Assembly: GCF_010389155.1 (NCBI RefSeq)
Contig: NC_057761.1
Span: 57,472,587 to 57,536,586 of the forward strand
Reading direction: 5' to 3'
DNA length: 64,000 bases
DNA from: Erigeron canadensis
Taxonomy: Eukaryota; Streptophyta; Magnoliopsida; Asterales; Asteraceae
Part shown: one piece after another, positions 54,626 through 64,000 of the stretch
Position numbering within the stretch: position 1 is the stretch's first letter
How the letters are laid out: each line of letters opens with the position of its first letter
Notes under the pieces: model-generated
What the model was told of the DNA's origin: nothing
Seen by the model: only the letters and a program-made list of their open reading frames with translations
Databases searched by the model: none
Translations under genes and position numbers: made by a program

Positions 54626-54904
54626 CAAAGGCGGAACTATGGAAAGGGGGGGTCCTGGCCCTTCCCAAAGTTTGAGCCATTTGTGTAAATATTTGGGTAT
54701 AAAATAAGAACTTTATTTTTGACCCCTCCAAAACTCATAGAAAAAATTGGGGAGCATACATAATACATGAGAGAAAACCTAAATCTAAAAAACCCATCGT
54801 CTGATCGCCAGCCCACATGTCTTGTTCTGAGCTTTATCCTCCTTGTTAGAATATTGGTATATATCATCATCATCATCATTATTATTATTATGTTAATTAT
54901 TAAA

Positions 54905-54941
<37 letters not shown>

Positions 54942-55406
54942 GTGATATTGTCTAAGCAAATTGTGGAAATCAGGAGTTGGTGATATGATTGTTATAATTA
55001 GGATTATAAGATATGATTAGCATTAATTTGATAGATTATGTGATTGTCTTTTAATTAAGGTAGGTTTTTTATTTCTTGAATAGCATTTTGCTTTAACATT
55101 TGTTATTTATCGACATACAATTTTAAAAACAGAGCATTACCATTGTTGATTTTTCTTGTCATTTAGATGTCAGAATATTGGTTTTAGCCTATTAAATTGT
55201 AATAACTAATAAGAAATTTAGTTGCTTACTTGCTTAAATAGATTGTATCATTTTACTAGAATTTTTTTGCTGCCACTAAATATTTACGCAATTATGCATT
55301 TGACAGAGTATCATGGGAAAATATCATTGAAGAATTTAAGGAGAAAAAGGTTCGTAAGGTTGAATTGTACTTTTTTTTCCTGTATATTTTGCTTCAGGAA
55401 GACTTG

Positions 55407-55443
<37 letters not shown>

Positions 55444-55554
55444 ACTGCTATGTTTAGTTTTATAAACTGTAATGTTTTTAAGTTTTTTAGACTATAAAGG
55501 CAATATTTTTTGTTAGTACAAAATTGACCCCCCCAAATCAAAGTTCCTCCATTG
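54626..55554. mobile_element. hAT element, 929 bp, 8-bp TSD
   Basis: The ends CAAAGGCGGAACTATGG and AAAGTTCCTCCATTG are imperfect inverted repeats of the CA...TG hAT type. The perfect 8-bp TSD CACAAGTG lies at 54618-54625 and 55555-55562. C/G runs (GGGGGGGTCCTGGCCC; GACCCCCCC) lie just inside both ends. It includes an (ATT)n tract at 54872-54940 and a (TA)n run at 55410-55441. No transposase domain was recognised. Confidence 0.75.
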
Positions 55555-55649
55555 CACAAGTGAACACTTTAAAACGGTGCAAAACTGATAAAATTGATGT
55601 TACTCGGTTTTGAAGGTCCATCGGTACACAAAGAGATCGTATCAGTAAC

Positions 55650-56516
55650 TAGGGGTGTTCGCGGTCCAAGAACCGGACCGCACCGGACATGTACGGAACC
55701 GAACCGAGAACCGATTTTTAAAAAACGTAGAACCGAGGACTGGACCGGCGTCTTCGGTTCGGTTCATGCTCGGTTCATAGTCGGTTTTCGGGTTTGAAAG
55801 GTTGGACCGAGAACCGAGTATTGGACTTTAATTTTTGTGTCATGTTTGTTTAATTTCTATTCACAAATCACATGTTGTGTTACTTTGTTGTGACTGATTC
55901 ATTGTTTTATTGCCACAAAAGTGGAGTTTATTGATTTCATTGTGCCAAGCCAATTTCACTTGTGAATTGTTTAAAAATTAAGGACATTTATGTATTCATA
56001 CAATTACACACTGTGATCATTTTATATATACTGCTAGTCGATCTACTACCTGCTATAACATTTGTGTATTAAGTATTGATAATTGATAAAAAAGTTACAG
56101 ACTAGCTATATCTCCGATTTTCAAAACCAACATTAATAGATATAGGTATAAGTATTTAATTAATAATATGATTAAGTTTAATGTTAAGTCTGAAACTTGG
56201 AGAACCGACTGTTGAAGATTTCTAGTAGAAAATAACGTCCACTATAACCATTTAGGACATTTAGGCTAAATAAAAGGTATGTGTATTAAATAAAAGGAAG
56301 ATAGAATCCTATAATAATTTAAATTCCATCACATTTCTTTGTTCTTCGGTCCACCATGTTTTTTTTCGATTTTAAACCGGACCGAACCGAGACCCGATTG
56401 ACATCATATATAGGGACCGTGGACCGGACCGTGATCTTCGGTTCTACTCGGTTTCGGTCCAAATTTGGCTCGGTTTCTCGGTTTTGTCGGTTTGAACCGC
56501 GTTATGAACACCCCTA
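55650..56516. mobile_element. hAT MITE rich in CCGAACCG words, 867 bp
   Basis: The ends TAGGGGTGTTCGCGG and CCGCGTTATGAACACCCCTA are inverted repeats. The flanks TCAGTAAC (55642-55649) and TTAGTAAC (56517-56524) match in 7 of 8. The subterminal 150-200 bp at both ends are packed with GAACCGA, GGACCGG and CGGTTCGG words. The centre is ordinary AT-rich DNA. No transposase. Confidence 0.8.
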
Positions 56517-56699
56517 TTAGTAACTATGTAGTTGTTAACAAGTAAATCTTTTTAAAGTTTTTAAAAGTTTACTCAATACAGAAAAAACGTAAAAGTTATC
56601 GATCATGCCTTATAGATTCCATTTTTTAAGAATTAAAATACTCGATACAGAATAAAACGTAAATGTTACGTAGATTCCATTCTATCACTAATGCCCTAA

Positions 56700-58545
56700 G
56701 AGGGTAGCCAATGGTTCGTCCTTGGCCTCGTTTGACTTACAGGGACGAGTCCACACCGTTAGGTAGGACTCGTTCCTCGCTCGTCCGTCTCGTTCGTCCC
56801 TGCCGGGACTAGTCTTTACGTTTGTTTTTTTTTTAATGCAACGGGTATGAATTCTAAAGGAAGAAGACAAAAATAAGTTTCACCATTTGGCAAGTTTATC
56901 CCCTAAACGACTATATAGTTCAAAACAGGTTCAAAAAAGTGACAACTTTAGTCCTTAACGGCTAGTTTTTCAAAATGGCTATATATACACTTCAAGTGAA
57001 CCACCATTTGACACCACTCTTGCATATATTCTGCTATATTATACCAAAACACACTTTCGTATACATAAATCATCATGAACAACCAGTTTCATTCAAGTTT
57101 ATCAACGTACACGAGACCCGATTTGTTTCCTACTGGAGACGATGACGAAGAGCTTTTTGGCATCATGGCCGAATGTGTTGATTTGCTTGAACAAGGTGAA
57201 TCATCAAGACCATACATACCCCGTATGGTCGTCGAAAGAGATCGATATGGTGCTGACGAGTGCCTAATGGCAGCTTATTTTAACGAAAACCCAAAGTATT
57301 CGTTGAAGAGCTTTAGGCGACGATTCCGTATGTCTAGACCTGTGTTCATGCGCATTGTGAACGACATAATATCACACTCATCTCGCAATCCAGGTCCTGT
57401 GCCTTTGCATTTTAAAAGAATGCAAGACAAGTAGCTTGATGTCTGAGGAAAGCATGTTTCAGCACCATCCAAAAGTGTGTATGCGCCATACGTCAATTGG
57501 CGTATGGCTACAATCCCGACTCGCTTGACGAGTATCTACAAATGGGTGAAGAAACAGCAAGGTGTTATCTAGACTATTACTGTAAATGTGTGTTCGAACT
57601 TTACAAGGATGAATACTTGAGTAGACCAACACCGGAGGACATACAACGCTTGTATCAGCTGGTTCGAACAACGATATAAATGTTCTGAACCAGTCGCCCT
57701 TATTTAGGGAAATCATTGAAGATCGTGCACCTAATAGCTCGTTCACTGTTAATGGCACCCACTACAAAAAGGGTTACTATCTCGCAGATAGCATTTATCC
57801 CAAATGGTCGACTTTTGTAAAGTCGTATTCATGCCCTCAAGATGAGAAGCGGAAGAAATTTAAAAAGTTTCAAGAAAGTGTCCGGAAGGATGTCGAGCGT
57901 GCATTTGGAGGGCTTCAAAAGCAAGATCAAAAAGCGTGAATCGGATCACTCGAACAATGTATGCCTGTGTTATATTGCATAACATGAAGGTTGAAGACGC
58001 GGGGTACGCCATAAGCTCACTGGAGGATGGAGACGACATTGATCCAATCATCTTACCGGAGCGTACGTTCGAGGAAAGGATTGCACTTCACCAACGTACC
58101 GGCAAGGAGCTTCGAGATCACACTGTGCATCATGCTCTTCGTCATGATCTTACGGAGCATATATGGCGCCTCCCGGCTTAATGTGTGTTTTTTTATAATA
58201 AACTATTGTTAATGTTTTTATTTTAATGTGTGTTTTCTTTATTTGAAGTATTGTAATGTGTTTTTTTTTTGTGTGTTTTTTAAAATAAATTGTGTAATGT
58301 TTCTTTTTTTTAATGAAGTGTTTTTAATTTGTGTATGTTTTAGTTTGTTATAATTTTAAAGGGTTAAAAGTGTAAAGTTTGAGTATATGGGTAGAATTAA
58401 ATATTTGGTGGGTCCAAGACTAGTCCTTGAGGGATGAGTCTATTTGGTGCATTTTGGGGGATTAGTCCTTAGAGTATTTTTTTGCTGATGTGGCGCTTAC
58501 AGGGAGTAGTCTTTGGTAGATGAGTCGTCACCATTAGGTACCCTC
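56700..58545 (+). mobile_element. PIF/Harbinger transposon, 1.85 kb, internally deleted
   Basis: The termini GAGGGTAGCCAATGG and CCATTAGGTACCCTC are inverted repeats with few mismatches. TAA is duplicated on both sides (56697-56699 and 58546-58548), the 3-bp TSD of this superfamily. It encodes a DDE transposase relic (57075-58181). The usual second ORF (Myb-like) is absent. Confidence 0.85.
57075..58181 (+). pseudogene. Broken PIF/Harbinger (DDE_Tnp4) transposase
   Basis: ATG 57075 opens an acidic N-terminus. The conserved YFNENPKYSLKSFRRRFRMS and RPVFMRIVNDI follow, then a stop at 57432. Shifted frames continue with QLAYGYNPDSLDEYLQMGEE and RPTPEDIQRLYQLVRT. The next residues read NDINVLNQSPLF: about 70 residues are missing, among them the first catalytic Asp region (usually GSIDCMHW). 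FTVNGTHYKKGYYLADSIYP and ESVRKDVERAFGGLQ follow, then a second deletion before TRTMYACVILHNM, and the frame ends ...EHIWRLPA. At least two deletions plus frameshifts make it inactive. Confidence 0.85.
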
Positions 58546-58548
58546 TAA

Positions 58549-59105
58549 TGGTATCTGATAAAACCAGTGTTATTATAACTTTGAATAAAGTATATTATTT
58601 CGTCAATTAAAAAAAATACCCAATGGGCTAATAGTATAGTGCATCTTTAATAATATTATTTTTGGCGCCGCGAACCGGACCCGTTACACATATTTCACAT
58701 TTCACATTCCCCACTTTCCGTCCACATTTGATTTTCTAAAGATATATTATCATATTTTATTTATTTACTATTATGACAATTTTATATCGTTGCAATGTGA
58801 CAAGATGATTTATATTGGAAAATACGTTACATAATGATGACTTTGAGATTTTTGTTAGGAAAAAATTGAATGTTGTGTAATTTTACACCCAATTGGGTGA
58901 AAAATCATCTATAAACTATTTTCAAAATATTTTTTATAAAATAAATAAATGATTGGGCCCTATGAATTTTATGAAATAAAAAATCAACATGTGAAGGGTT
59001 TTCACCCAAATTAAATGTGAGACAACTCTACATTCACTTTCCCCTTCTTGTTAATAGTATATTCAATAATTTATATGTTAGTTATTACATGTAGTTTAAA
59101 TACTA
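58549..59105. other. Intergenic
   Basis: GGCGCCGCGAACCGGACCC near 58663 is a lone GC-rich patch, perhaps an eroded transposon end. No gene. Confidence 0.35.
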
Positions 59106-59360
59106 GTGGGTTAATAGCTCATGGGTAAAGAAGTCTCTCATTGGATTTGAGAGACCCATGTTTAATTTAAGTGATCAAGATTTTGCCTTAATATATTGTC
59201 GAGACCTTAGACGGATTGTAAAGGGGTGTTTCCTACTACTATGTATTGGGCGAAGGGGGTTCTCTAGCATGTATTTGATTGAGACAACATATAGTCCAGA
59301 CACTCTATTGTGTTATTCGATCCATACTTTTCAAAAAGAAAAAAAAATATTTGGAAATAA
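59106..59360 (+). mobile_element. SINE-like retroposon
   Basis: The head TTAATAGCTCATGGGTAAAG is A-box-like, and GAGACCCATGTTTAATTT is a degenerate B box about 35 bases later. The element ends in an A-rich tail (AAAAAGAAAAAAAAATA). TSDs were not identified. Confidence 0.45.
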
Positions 59361-59366
59361 TATAAA

Positions 59367-59964
59367 CTAGAAAAATTCGGATCCCGCATTGCGGGGTTTC
59401 AATTGTCTTGTTAAAATGGTTACGTTATTAATTTAGTATATATGTGTTGAACTTTCAATCGCTTAGTCAAAAGTAATTGCGTCATCAATATGTTTGTTTA
59501 AAAGTGTGCAAGAAATCAAATGGTAACCCGTAGTAGAAACCCAAAGGTGATGTAATATGGCAAAAACATCAACATATTAGTTTAATATTTAAGCGGATGC
59601 GATGTAGCAAAATGCAAGTAGTGGTACGGGGTGTGTCACAAAAAGGTTGTATGACTAAAAAAAGTGGGAATAAAAGGAAAAAGTAACCCGTCATAAAAAA
59701 AACCCCGAAAAGGATGTAATGTGGCGAAACCTGAATAGTGGTATGGGTGTGACATGAACGAATAGCAACTCGCCACGCATGCAAATTTCCATTAATAAAA
59801 AAAATATGTGCAAAATAAAAAAAGAAGAGAAAAAACTAAACGGAATACAATATGACAAAATTCAAATAATTATGCATCCAATCAAACACTTCCAACATGA
59901 TTGACCAAAATCACCTGTTATAACCAGTAAAAATGGTGAAAATGTTTTTCTTATTATTAACATT
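59367..59964 (-). mobile_element. Helitron 3' end in minus orientation
   Basis: Read on the minus strand, CCCCGCAATGCGGG, then ATCCGAATTTTTCTAG|T, is a typical Helitron tail with a hairpin. The body lies to the right. Its 5' end was not located, so the right limit given here is nominal. Confidence 0.45.
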
Positions 59965-60275
59965 AAGAATATGGATTTATACTTTGTATTATACTGATGA
60001 CATAGATTCTGATAAATCCAATATTTTTCACCAAATACATACGTGGTTTCATCTTTATTAACTCAACAACCACATGATGAAACAGACAGATGTGGTTGGT
60101 GGTTTCATTCCGCTATTTGTTTCATCACCGGATAAAACGGCCAGGCACGTCTGTTTCATTTATTAGATTTTTGATTTAAAAAAAGACGAGACCACGTATG
60201 TATTTTGTGAAGAATGTTAGTTTTTTAGGATCCATGTCATTAGTATAATGTTCACCTAATATCCATATGATTAAT
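59965..60275. mobile_element. Foldback element
   Basis: A long imperfect inverted repeat: left ATTATACTGATGACATAG to AAATACATACGTGGTTTC, right GACCACGTATGTATTTTG to CATTAGTATAATG. Arms are about 100 bp. No TSD was pinned down. Confidence 0.55.
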
Positions 60276-60289
60276 TCAAATAATAATAA

Positions 60290-60600
60290 CAAGTTTTGGT
60301 CAATCATGTATAATGCACACCTGGTATCCATATTATTAATTTAACGATGCTTTTGGTCAACCATATACAAAATTACAAGTTTGTGGGTGATATACATATC
60401 AATAAAAAAAGTAAATTGGTCAACCATGTACAAAAGAAAAAATACATTTAACATGTAAGCTGCCACATCAACTCAATAATGTTTAACCGGCTATAGCAGG
60501 TCGTTTTGGTCAAGCATGTACAAAATTTACAAGTTTGTGGGTGATACACATCAATATTCTAGTTTGTTGGACAACCATGTATAAAATGAAAAATACATTG
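60290..60600. repeat. ~156-bp imperfect tandem repeat
   Basis: TTTTGGTCAA-CATGTACAAAA, ACAAGTTTGTGGGTGATA and AAAAATACATT recur in order at about 60350-60450 and 60507-60600. Confidence 0.6.
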
Positions 60601-60688
60601 GTCTTTCAGTGACTAATCCCTACTTAAAATGGTTATGACAAGAATTGTTTTCTCTCTCTATGTGTTTATAATATATATATATATATAT

Positions 60689-60894
60689 GGGGGAAGTGAG
60701 TATGAGGTTGTCTCCCATTTAAGCTTAGATGAGTAACCCCTCACAATTTGGTTTTTTAATCCATAAATATCATGAGAGCCCCATCATTTGTTTAAAATAC
60801 AAAAATTATTAAAATATTTGTTTGAATTTTAAATAAATACATGATTTTTATGATTATAAAAACCAAATGTAGGGGGTCCCATACTCACTTCCCC
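60689..60894. mobile_element. MITE inserted in a TA repeat (family also at 31581)
   Basis: The ends GGGGGAAGTGAGTATGAG and CATACTCACTTCCCC are inverted repeats. (TA)n runs lie on both sides (60669-60688 and 60895-60918). The interior shares AAGCTTAG and TTTAATCCATAAA with 31581-31769. Confidence 0.8.
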
Positions 60895-60918
<24 letters not shown>

Positions 60919-60926
<8 letters not shown>

Positions 60927-61228
60927 TTGTTATAGTATATTTTGTATTGTTAAAGTGAAGAGAACTTAAAAATATACTCGTATTAAAACTTAACTTAAAA
61001 AATTTGCTTATTAAAATATCATAAATGTGGATTGAAAGCATGATTATTTAAGTTTACCTAAATGGGTAAATGTATCAATTTTTGTATATTTATTTTCCTA
61101 AAACAAATTAATGGCATATTTGTAATTTCTTTTTATCTTTTGATTTATATCTTAAGCAAAGTCATTTTGATTAAATCAAATTCTGAGATTAAGATAAGAT
61201 GTTTGGTATGTTATATTTTAATTATCTA
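60919..61228. other. Intergenic, AT-rich
   Basis: No repeat or gene was recognised. Confidence 0.4.
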
Positions 61229-61816
61229 TTAGATTTTAGACCCGTGTCAAATACACGGGTTTTACAATATTATAAATATAAGAATTATTATATGAAACAA
61301 AACATACTTATATTTTAAACGTAAAAATATACTTAAAAAAATTTGAGATATTCAATGTAAATACTGAATACTAAATCATATTAAGGTTGGATGGTGTAGC
61401 AAGTTTCTTTTATGCAAACTCTTCTAGAGAAACAATATCTTAATTTTGATTACACAATTGATCGAATTCGTATTGATGTCTTGCAAAAAAGTAATTTTAT
61501 TTTCGTTACACATGGTTGTTAAAAACAATAAAAGTGCAGCTGTGGGGTTTTTAATGATTTCGTATGTTGTGATTTTATTTGTAAGGTTCAGTTTATATAA
61601 GAATAATCCGTATATGTATCTTAAATGTAATTTAATTACAATTACTAATAACAAAATTGATTATTTGAATTATATTCTAAATACAATTATTAATAGCAAC
61701 AATATTACAATTAGTTTTATTACAAGTAACAAAATAAAATAAAATATTAATTTGTATTAATAATGTTGTACCTCTTTAACATTTAGATATATTTTATTAT
61801 TATATAGACATTATGT

Positions 61817-62010
61817 AATAAAATATTAATTATTTTTAAATTGAGAAAAAATATAAGTTGATGATGGAAAACCAAAAATGTAAATTAATTTAGACATGTA
61901 TTAATTTAATTAATCAATAAAATATTAATTATTTTTAAATTGAGCAAAAATATAAATTGATGATGGAAAATTAAAAATATAAATTAACTTAGACATGTAT
62001 ATATTTTACT
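61817..62010. repeat. ~99-bp tandem repeat, two copies
   Basis: AATAAAATATTAATTATTTT, then AAATTGAG-AAAAATATAA, TTGATGATGGAAAA and TTAGACATGTAT occur in the same order starting at 61817 and 61916. Confidence 0.85.
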
Positions 62011-62094
62011 AATCTTGATAAACTGGGAGCTGTGATTGGTGAATTGAGGTTTATTAAATAATAAGTTTTTAAGAAAGTTGTATATTATTTTAAT

Positions 62095-62250
62095 GGGTTT
62101 TGCTAAATGCAGCCTTTAAGGCTTTAGTTTAGGTGTATTAAATAGTTGTTTACTTACCATAAAATTCTGGAGTGGACTTTTGATATGAAAAAGGTACAAC
62201 TTTTTTATGCACTTTAAATGCAGCCCTTTGGGATGCGTTTAGCATTTTCC
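62095..62250. mobile_element. Small MITE, 156 bp, 9-bp TSD
   Basis: The ends GGGTTTTGCTAAATGC and GCGTTTAGCATTTTCC are inverted repeats, with a perfect 9-bp TSD TATTTTAAT (62086-62094 and 62251-62259). Same family as 40264-40419, and nested within a Helitron. Confidence 0.85.
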
Positions 62251-62620
62251 TATTTTAATATATGTTAACGTGATAAGTAATAGTTTATCTTGACATCTAA
62301 CTTATAAATGGAATTAGAACATCATAAGGATTCTATTTCCATAAATAATAAACATAATATAAAAAAAACGTAAGTATTTTTTTCCCTATTGATATTACAC
62401 GTACATTAAATTTAATACTTAATATTAGCTATACTAATTTTAATACTCGTATATCTAGTCGACTTTATTTTAATCAAATATTCTATTATATATTAATTAA
62501 ATATTAATTATATTTTATAAAAATTAAATGATGACATCATCAAAAGTCAATTTGATAAAATTGGAAGCTATGATTGGTTAATAAGCTATTAGGTCAGTTG
62601 TCTTTTAATATATATAAAGA

Positions 62621-63693
62621 TGTTTATACGTAAGGTGCTTTAAATTGATTTTTTCTTTTTTATGTATTTTGAATAATGATGATTTAATTGATTATAATAC
62701 CATTTAATACATGTAATTATGTTTTAAAAAGTAATATTGTATGCGGAAAACCCTGATAAAAATATAGTGTGTTTTTTAGCATGCGAGAAAAGAGCCTCAC
62801 GTGCTCCCCACCTGTCAGCTGTACATGTTTACTCTACGAATGAAAAATATGAATATGAATTTCATTCCATTTTATTAACACGGTACCCGCGCTATGCGGT
62901 GGTATTCGTGGCGATGACGGTGTTAGTGGGTGACGACTGTTCGTGGTAGAGACGGCGCCGAGTGGTATAAATGATTGATATAAAAGTCTTTAATGTAAAG
63001 AGTTAATTGAGATATTTTAAATGATTAATGACTAATAGTGTAATATATAATTAAGGGTATTTTAGACATTTCTTCCCATATAACTTTCAACATGAGACTA
63101 TTCTTTTTATAATACGAGTATGTTACCCGCGAGTTGCGGCGGATACTATAGACATGACATATCAAGTCGTGACTATCGTGATTGAAGAAGGAGACGGGAC
63201 TGTATTTTTTCTTCCCCGAGTATATCATATCTTGATCTATATTTATTAGGAGAAGGAGATATTTATTGGGAGATGGAGGATGGCTATGAGAGAAGAAGTG
63301 AGGGTAAAAAAGTAAAATTACATGTCTCAAACATGTAAACTTTTCAACACCTATATAATTTTTAATAAGGAATATAGATAGTATAAATGTATATATCAAA
63401 CTTTACGGCTAACACCCAAGGCTTATGTAAGTTCTGAAAGAGGATTTTAGGTTTTGAGTTCTTACATATCTCACCCTTAGTCCATGACTCCATGCTATAG
63501 AATCTTTTTGTCACCAGTGCTGGCTTAAAGTTTTTTTTGGATCTTAAACAAGATCAATTTTGGGGGCCTAGCTCACTAGATTACAGATTTTATTTAATCA
63601 TTAAAATCAAATTTACAAATTAGTTAGCATTAATAACAATAAAAATAAGAATGAATTACAAAAGTCGAGCGGTGAACCTGGTAGCATGGACGC
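62621..63693. other. Intergenic with GC-rich motif islands
   Basis: TACCCGCGCTATGCGGTGG (62882) and TACCCGCGAGTTGCGGCGG (63124) stand out in AT-rich DNA, each followed by 50-80 bases rich in GTGACGA/GGCGATGACGG words. 63480-63660 resembles decayed transposon sequence. No gene. Confidence 0.4.
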
Positions 63694-64000
63694 TAGGGGT
63701 GTTGATGGGTCGGGTTATTTGTGTTTCAGGTTATATGGGTCGGGTTATTCGAGTTTGAGCCATACAAAATGTGACCCATAAACTGAACCAAATAAAGATT
63801 TGGGTTTTGGGTTTCGGGTTAAATGGTTCGGGTTAGTTCGGGTTGGGTTTTGGGTTAAACCGAAATTAACCAATTGAAAAGGTTTTGAAACAACTACAAA
63901 AACTTTCACTGTGAAAAATAGGGTTAGTTGCCCATTTACATGTACAATACCGTATTTTAGCTACATAACAATTTCAACATATGAGTATTGAAGTACATCA
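63694..64000. mobile_element. Left end of a hAT-like MITE rich in GGGTCGGGTT, runs off the window
   Basis: It begins TAGGGGTGTTGATGGGTCGG, the same TAGGGGTGTT start as the element at 55650. Repeats of GGGTCGGGTTA and GGGTTTCGGGTT follow. The right end lies beyond base 64000. Confidence 0.55.

Larger units (their letters stand above)
61229..62620 (-). mobile_element. Helitron in minus orientation, ~1.4 kb
   Basis: On the minus strand it starts A|TCTTTATATATATTAAAAG (62620) and ends with the perfect 8-bp stem ACCCGTGT-ATTTG-ACACGGGT, then CTAAAATCTAA|T (61229). It contains a ~99-bp tandem repeat and a nested MITE at 62095-62250. Non-coding; short frames at 61424-61742 are AT-rich noise. Confidence 0.6.

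Noticed and set aside
57275..58051. Minus-strand frames over the Harbinger transposase
   Set aside because: Shadows of the plus-strand transposase relic.

Overview
This window is nuclear DNA from a flowering plant. Four spliced genes carry classical GT-AG introns, and two of them hold canonical plant microRNA target sites (miR160, miR166). The rest is AT-rich DNA crowded with transposons. The gene content says eudicot. The style of the Helitrons, hAT MITEs and SINEs suggests Asteraceae, but that is an impression and nothing in the window proves it.

Layout. 1-1437: the 3' end of an LTR retrotransposon (polypurine tract plus LTR) inserted into an older, broken transposon-type ORF. 2587-4460 (+): an EDR2/DUF1336-type gene, 9 coding exons, 321 aa. 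4461-15300: a transposon belt with MITEs, a SINE with 13-bp target-site duplications (TSDs), a 5'-truncated LINE with 18-bp TSDs, and a 5.6-kb Helitron (9074-14690) holding decayed RPA1-like exons. 15540-20227 (+): a class C auxin response factor (ARF10/16 type), 666 aa, with a miR160 site. 20674-27231 (-): a SAPS-domain (SIT4-associated, PP6 regulatory) subunit, 19 exons, 807 aa, with a ~590-bp (AAT)n tract in intron 4. ARF and SAPS converge tail to tail with 446 bp between stop codons. 27587-32044: SINE, two Helitrons, MITEs and microsatellites. 33451-38564 (-): a class III HD-ZIP gene of REVOLUTA type, 18 exons, 846 aa, with a miR165/166 site split by an intron. 39300-64000: no host gene recognised. 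This part is a mosaic of Helitrons, Mutator-like foldbacks, hAT elements, SINEs and a PIF/Harbinger element with a broken transposase.

The four host genes do not form a cluster with one joint function. ARF10/16 and REVOLUTA are both developmental regulators under microRNA control (auxin response; organ polarity and vasculature), and their proximity may be chance. All coding models were assembled by hand from splice signals, frame continuity and family resemblance. Every exon chain closes in frame, but none has been checked against transcripts. Most transposon boundaries rest on visible terminal repeats plus TSDs, which are given in each entry.
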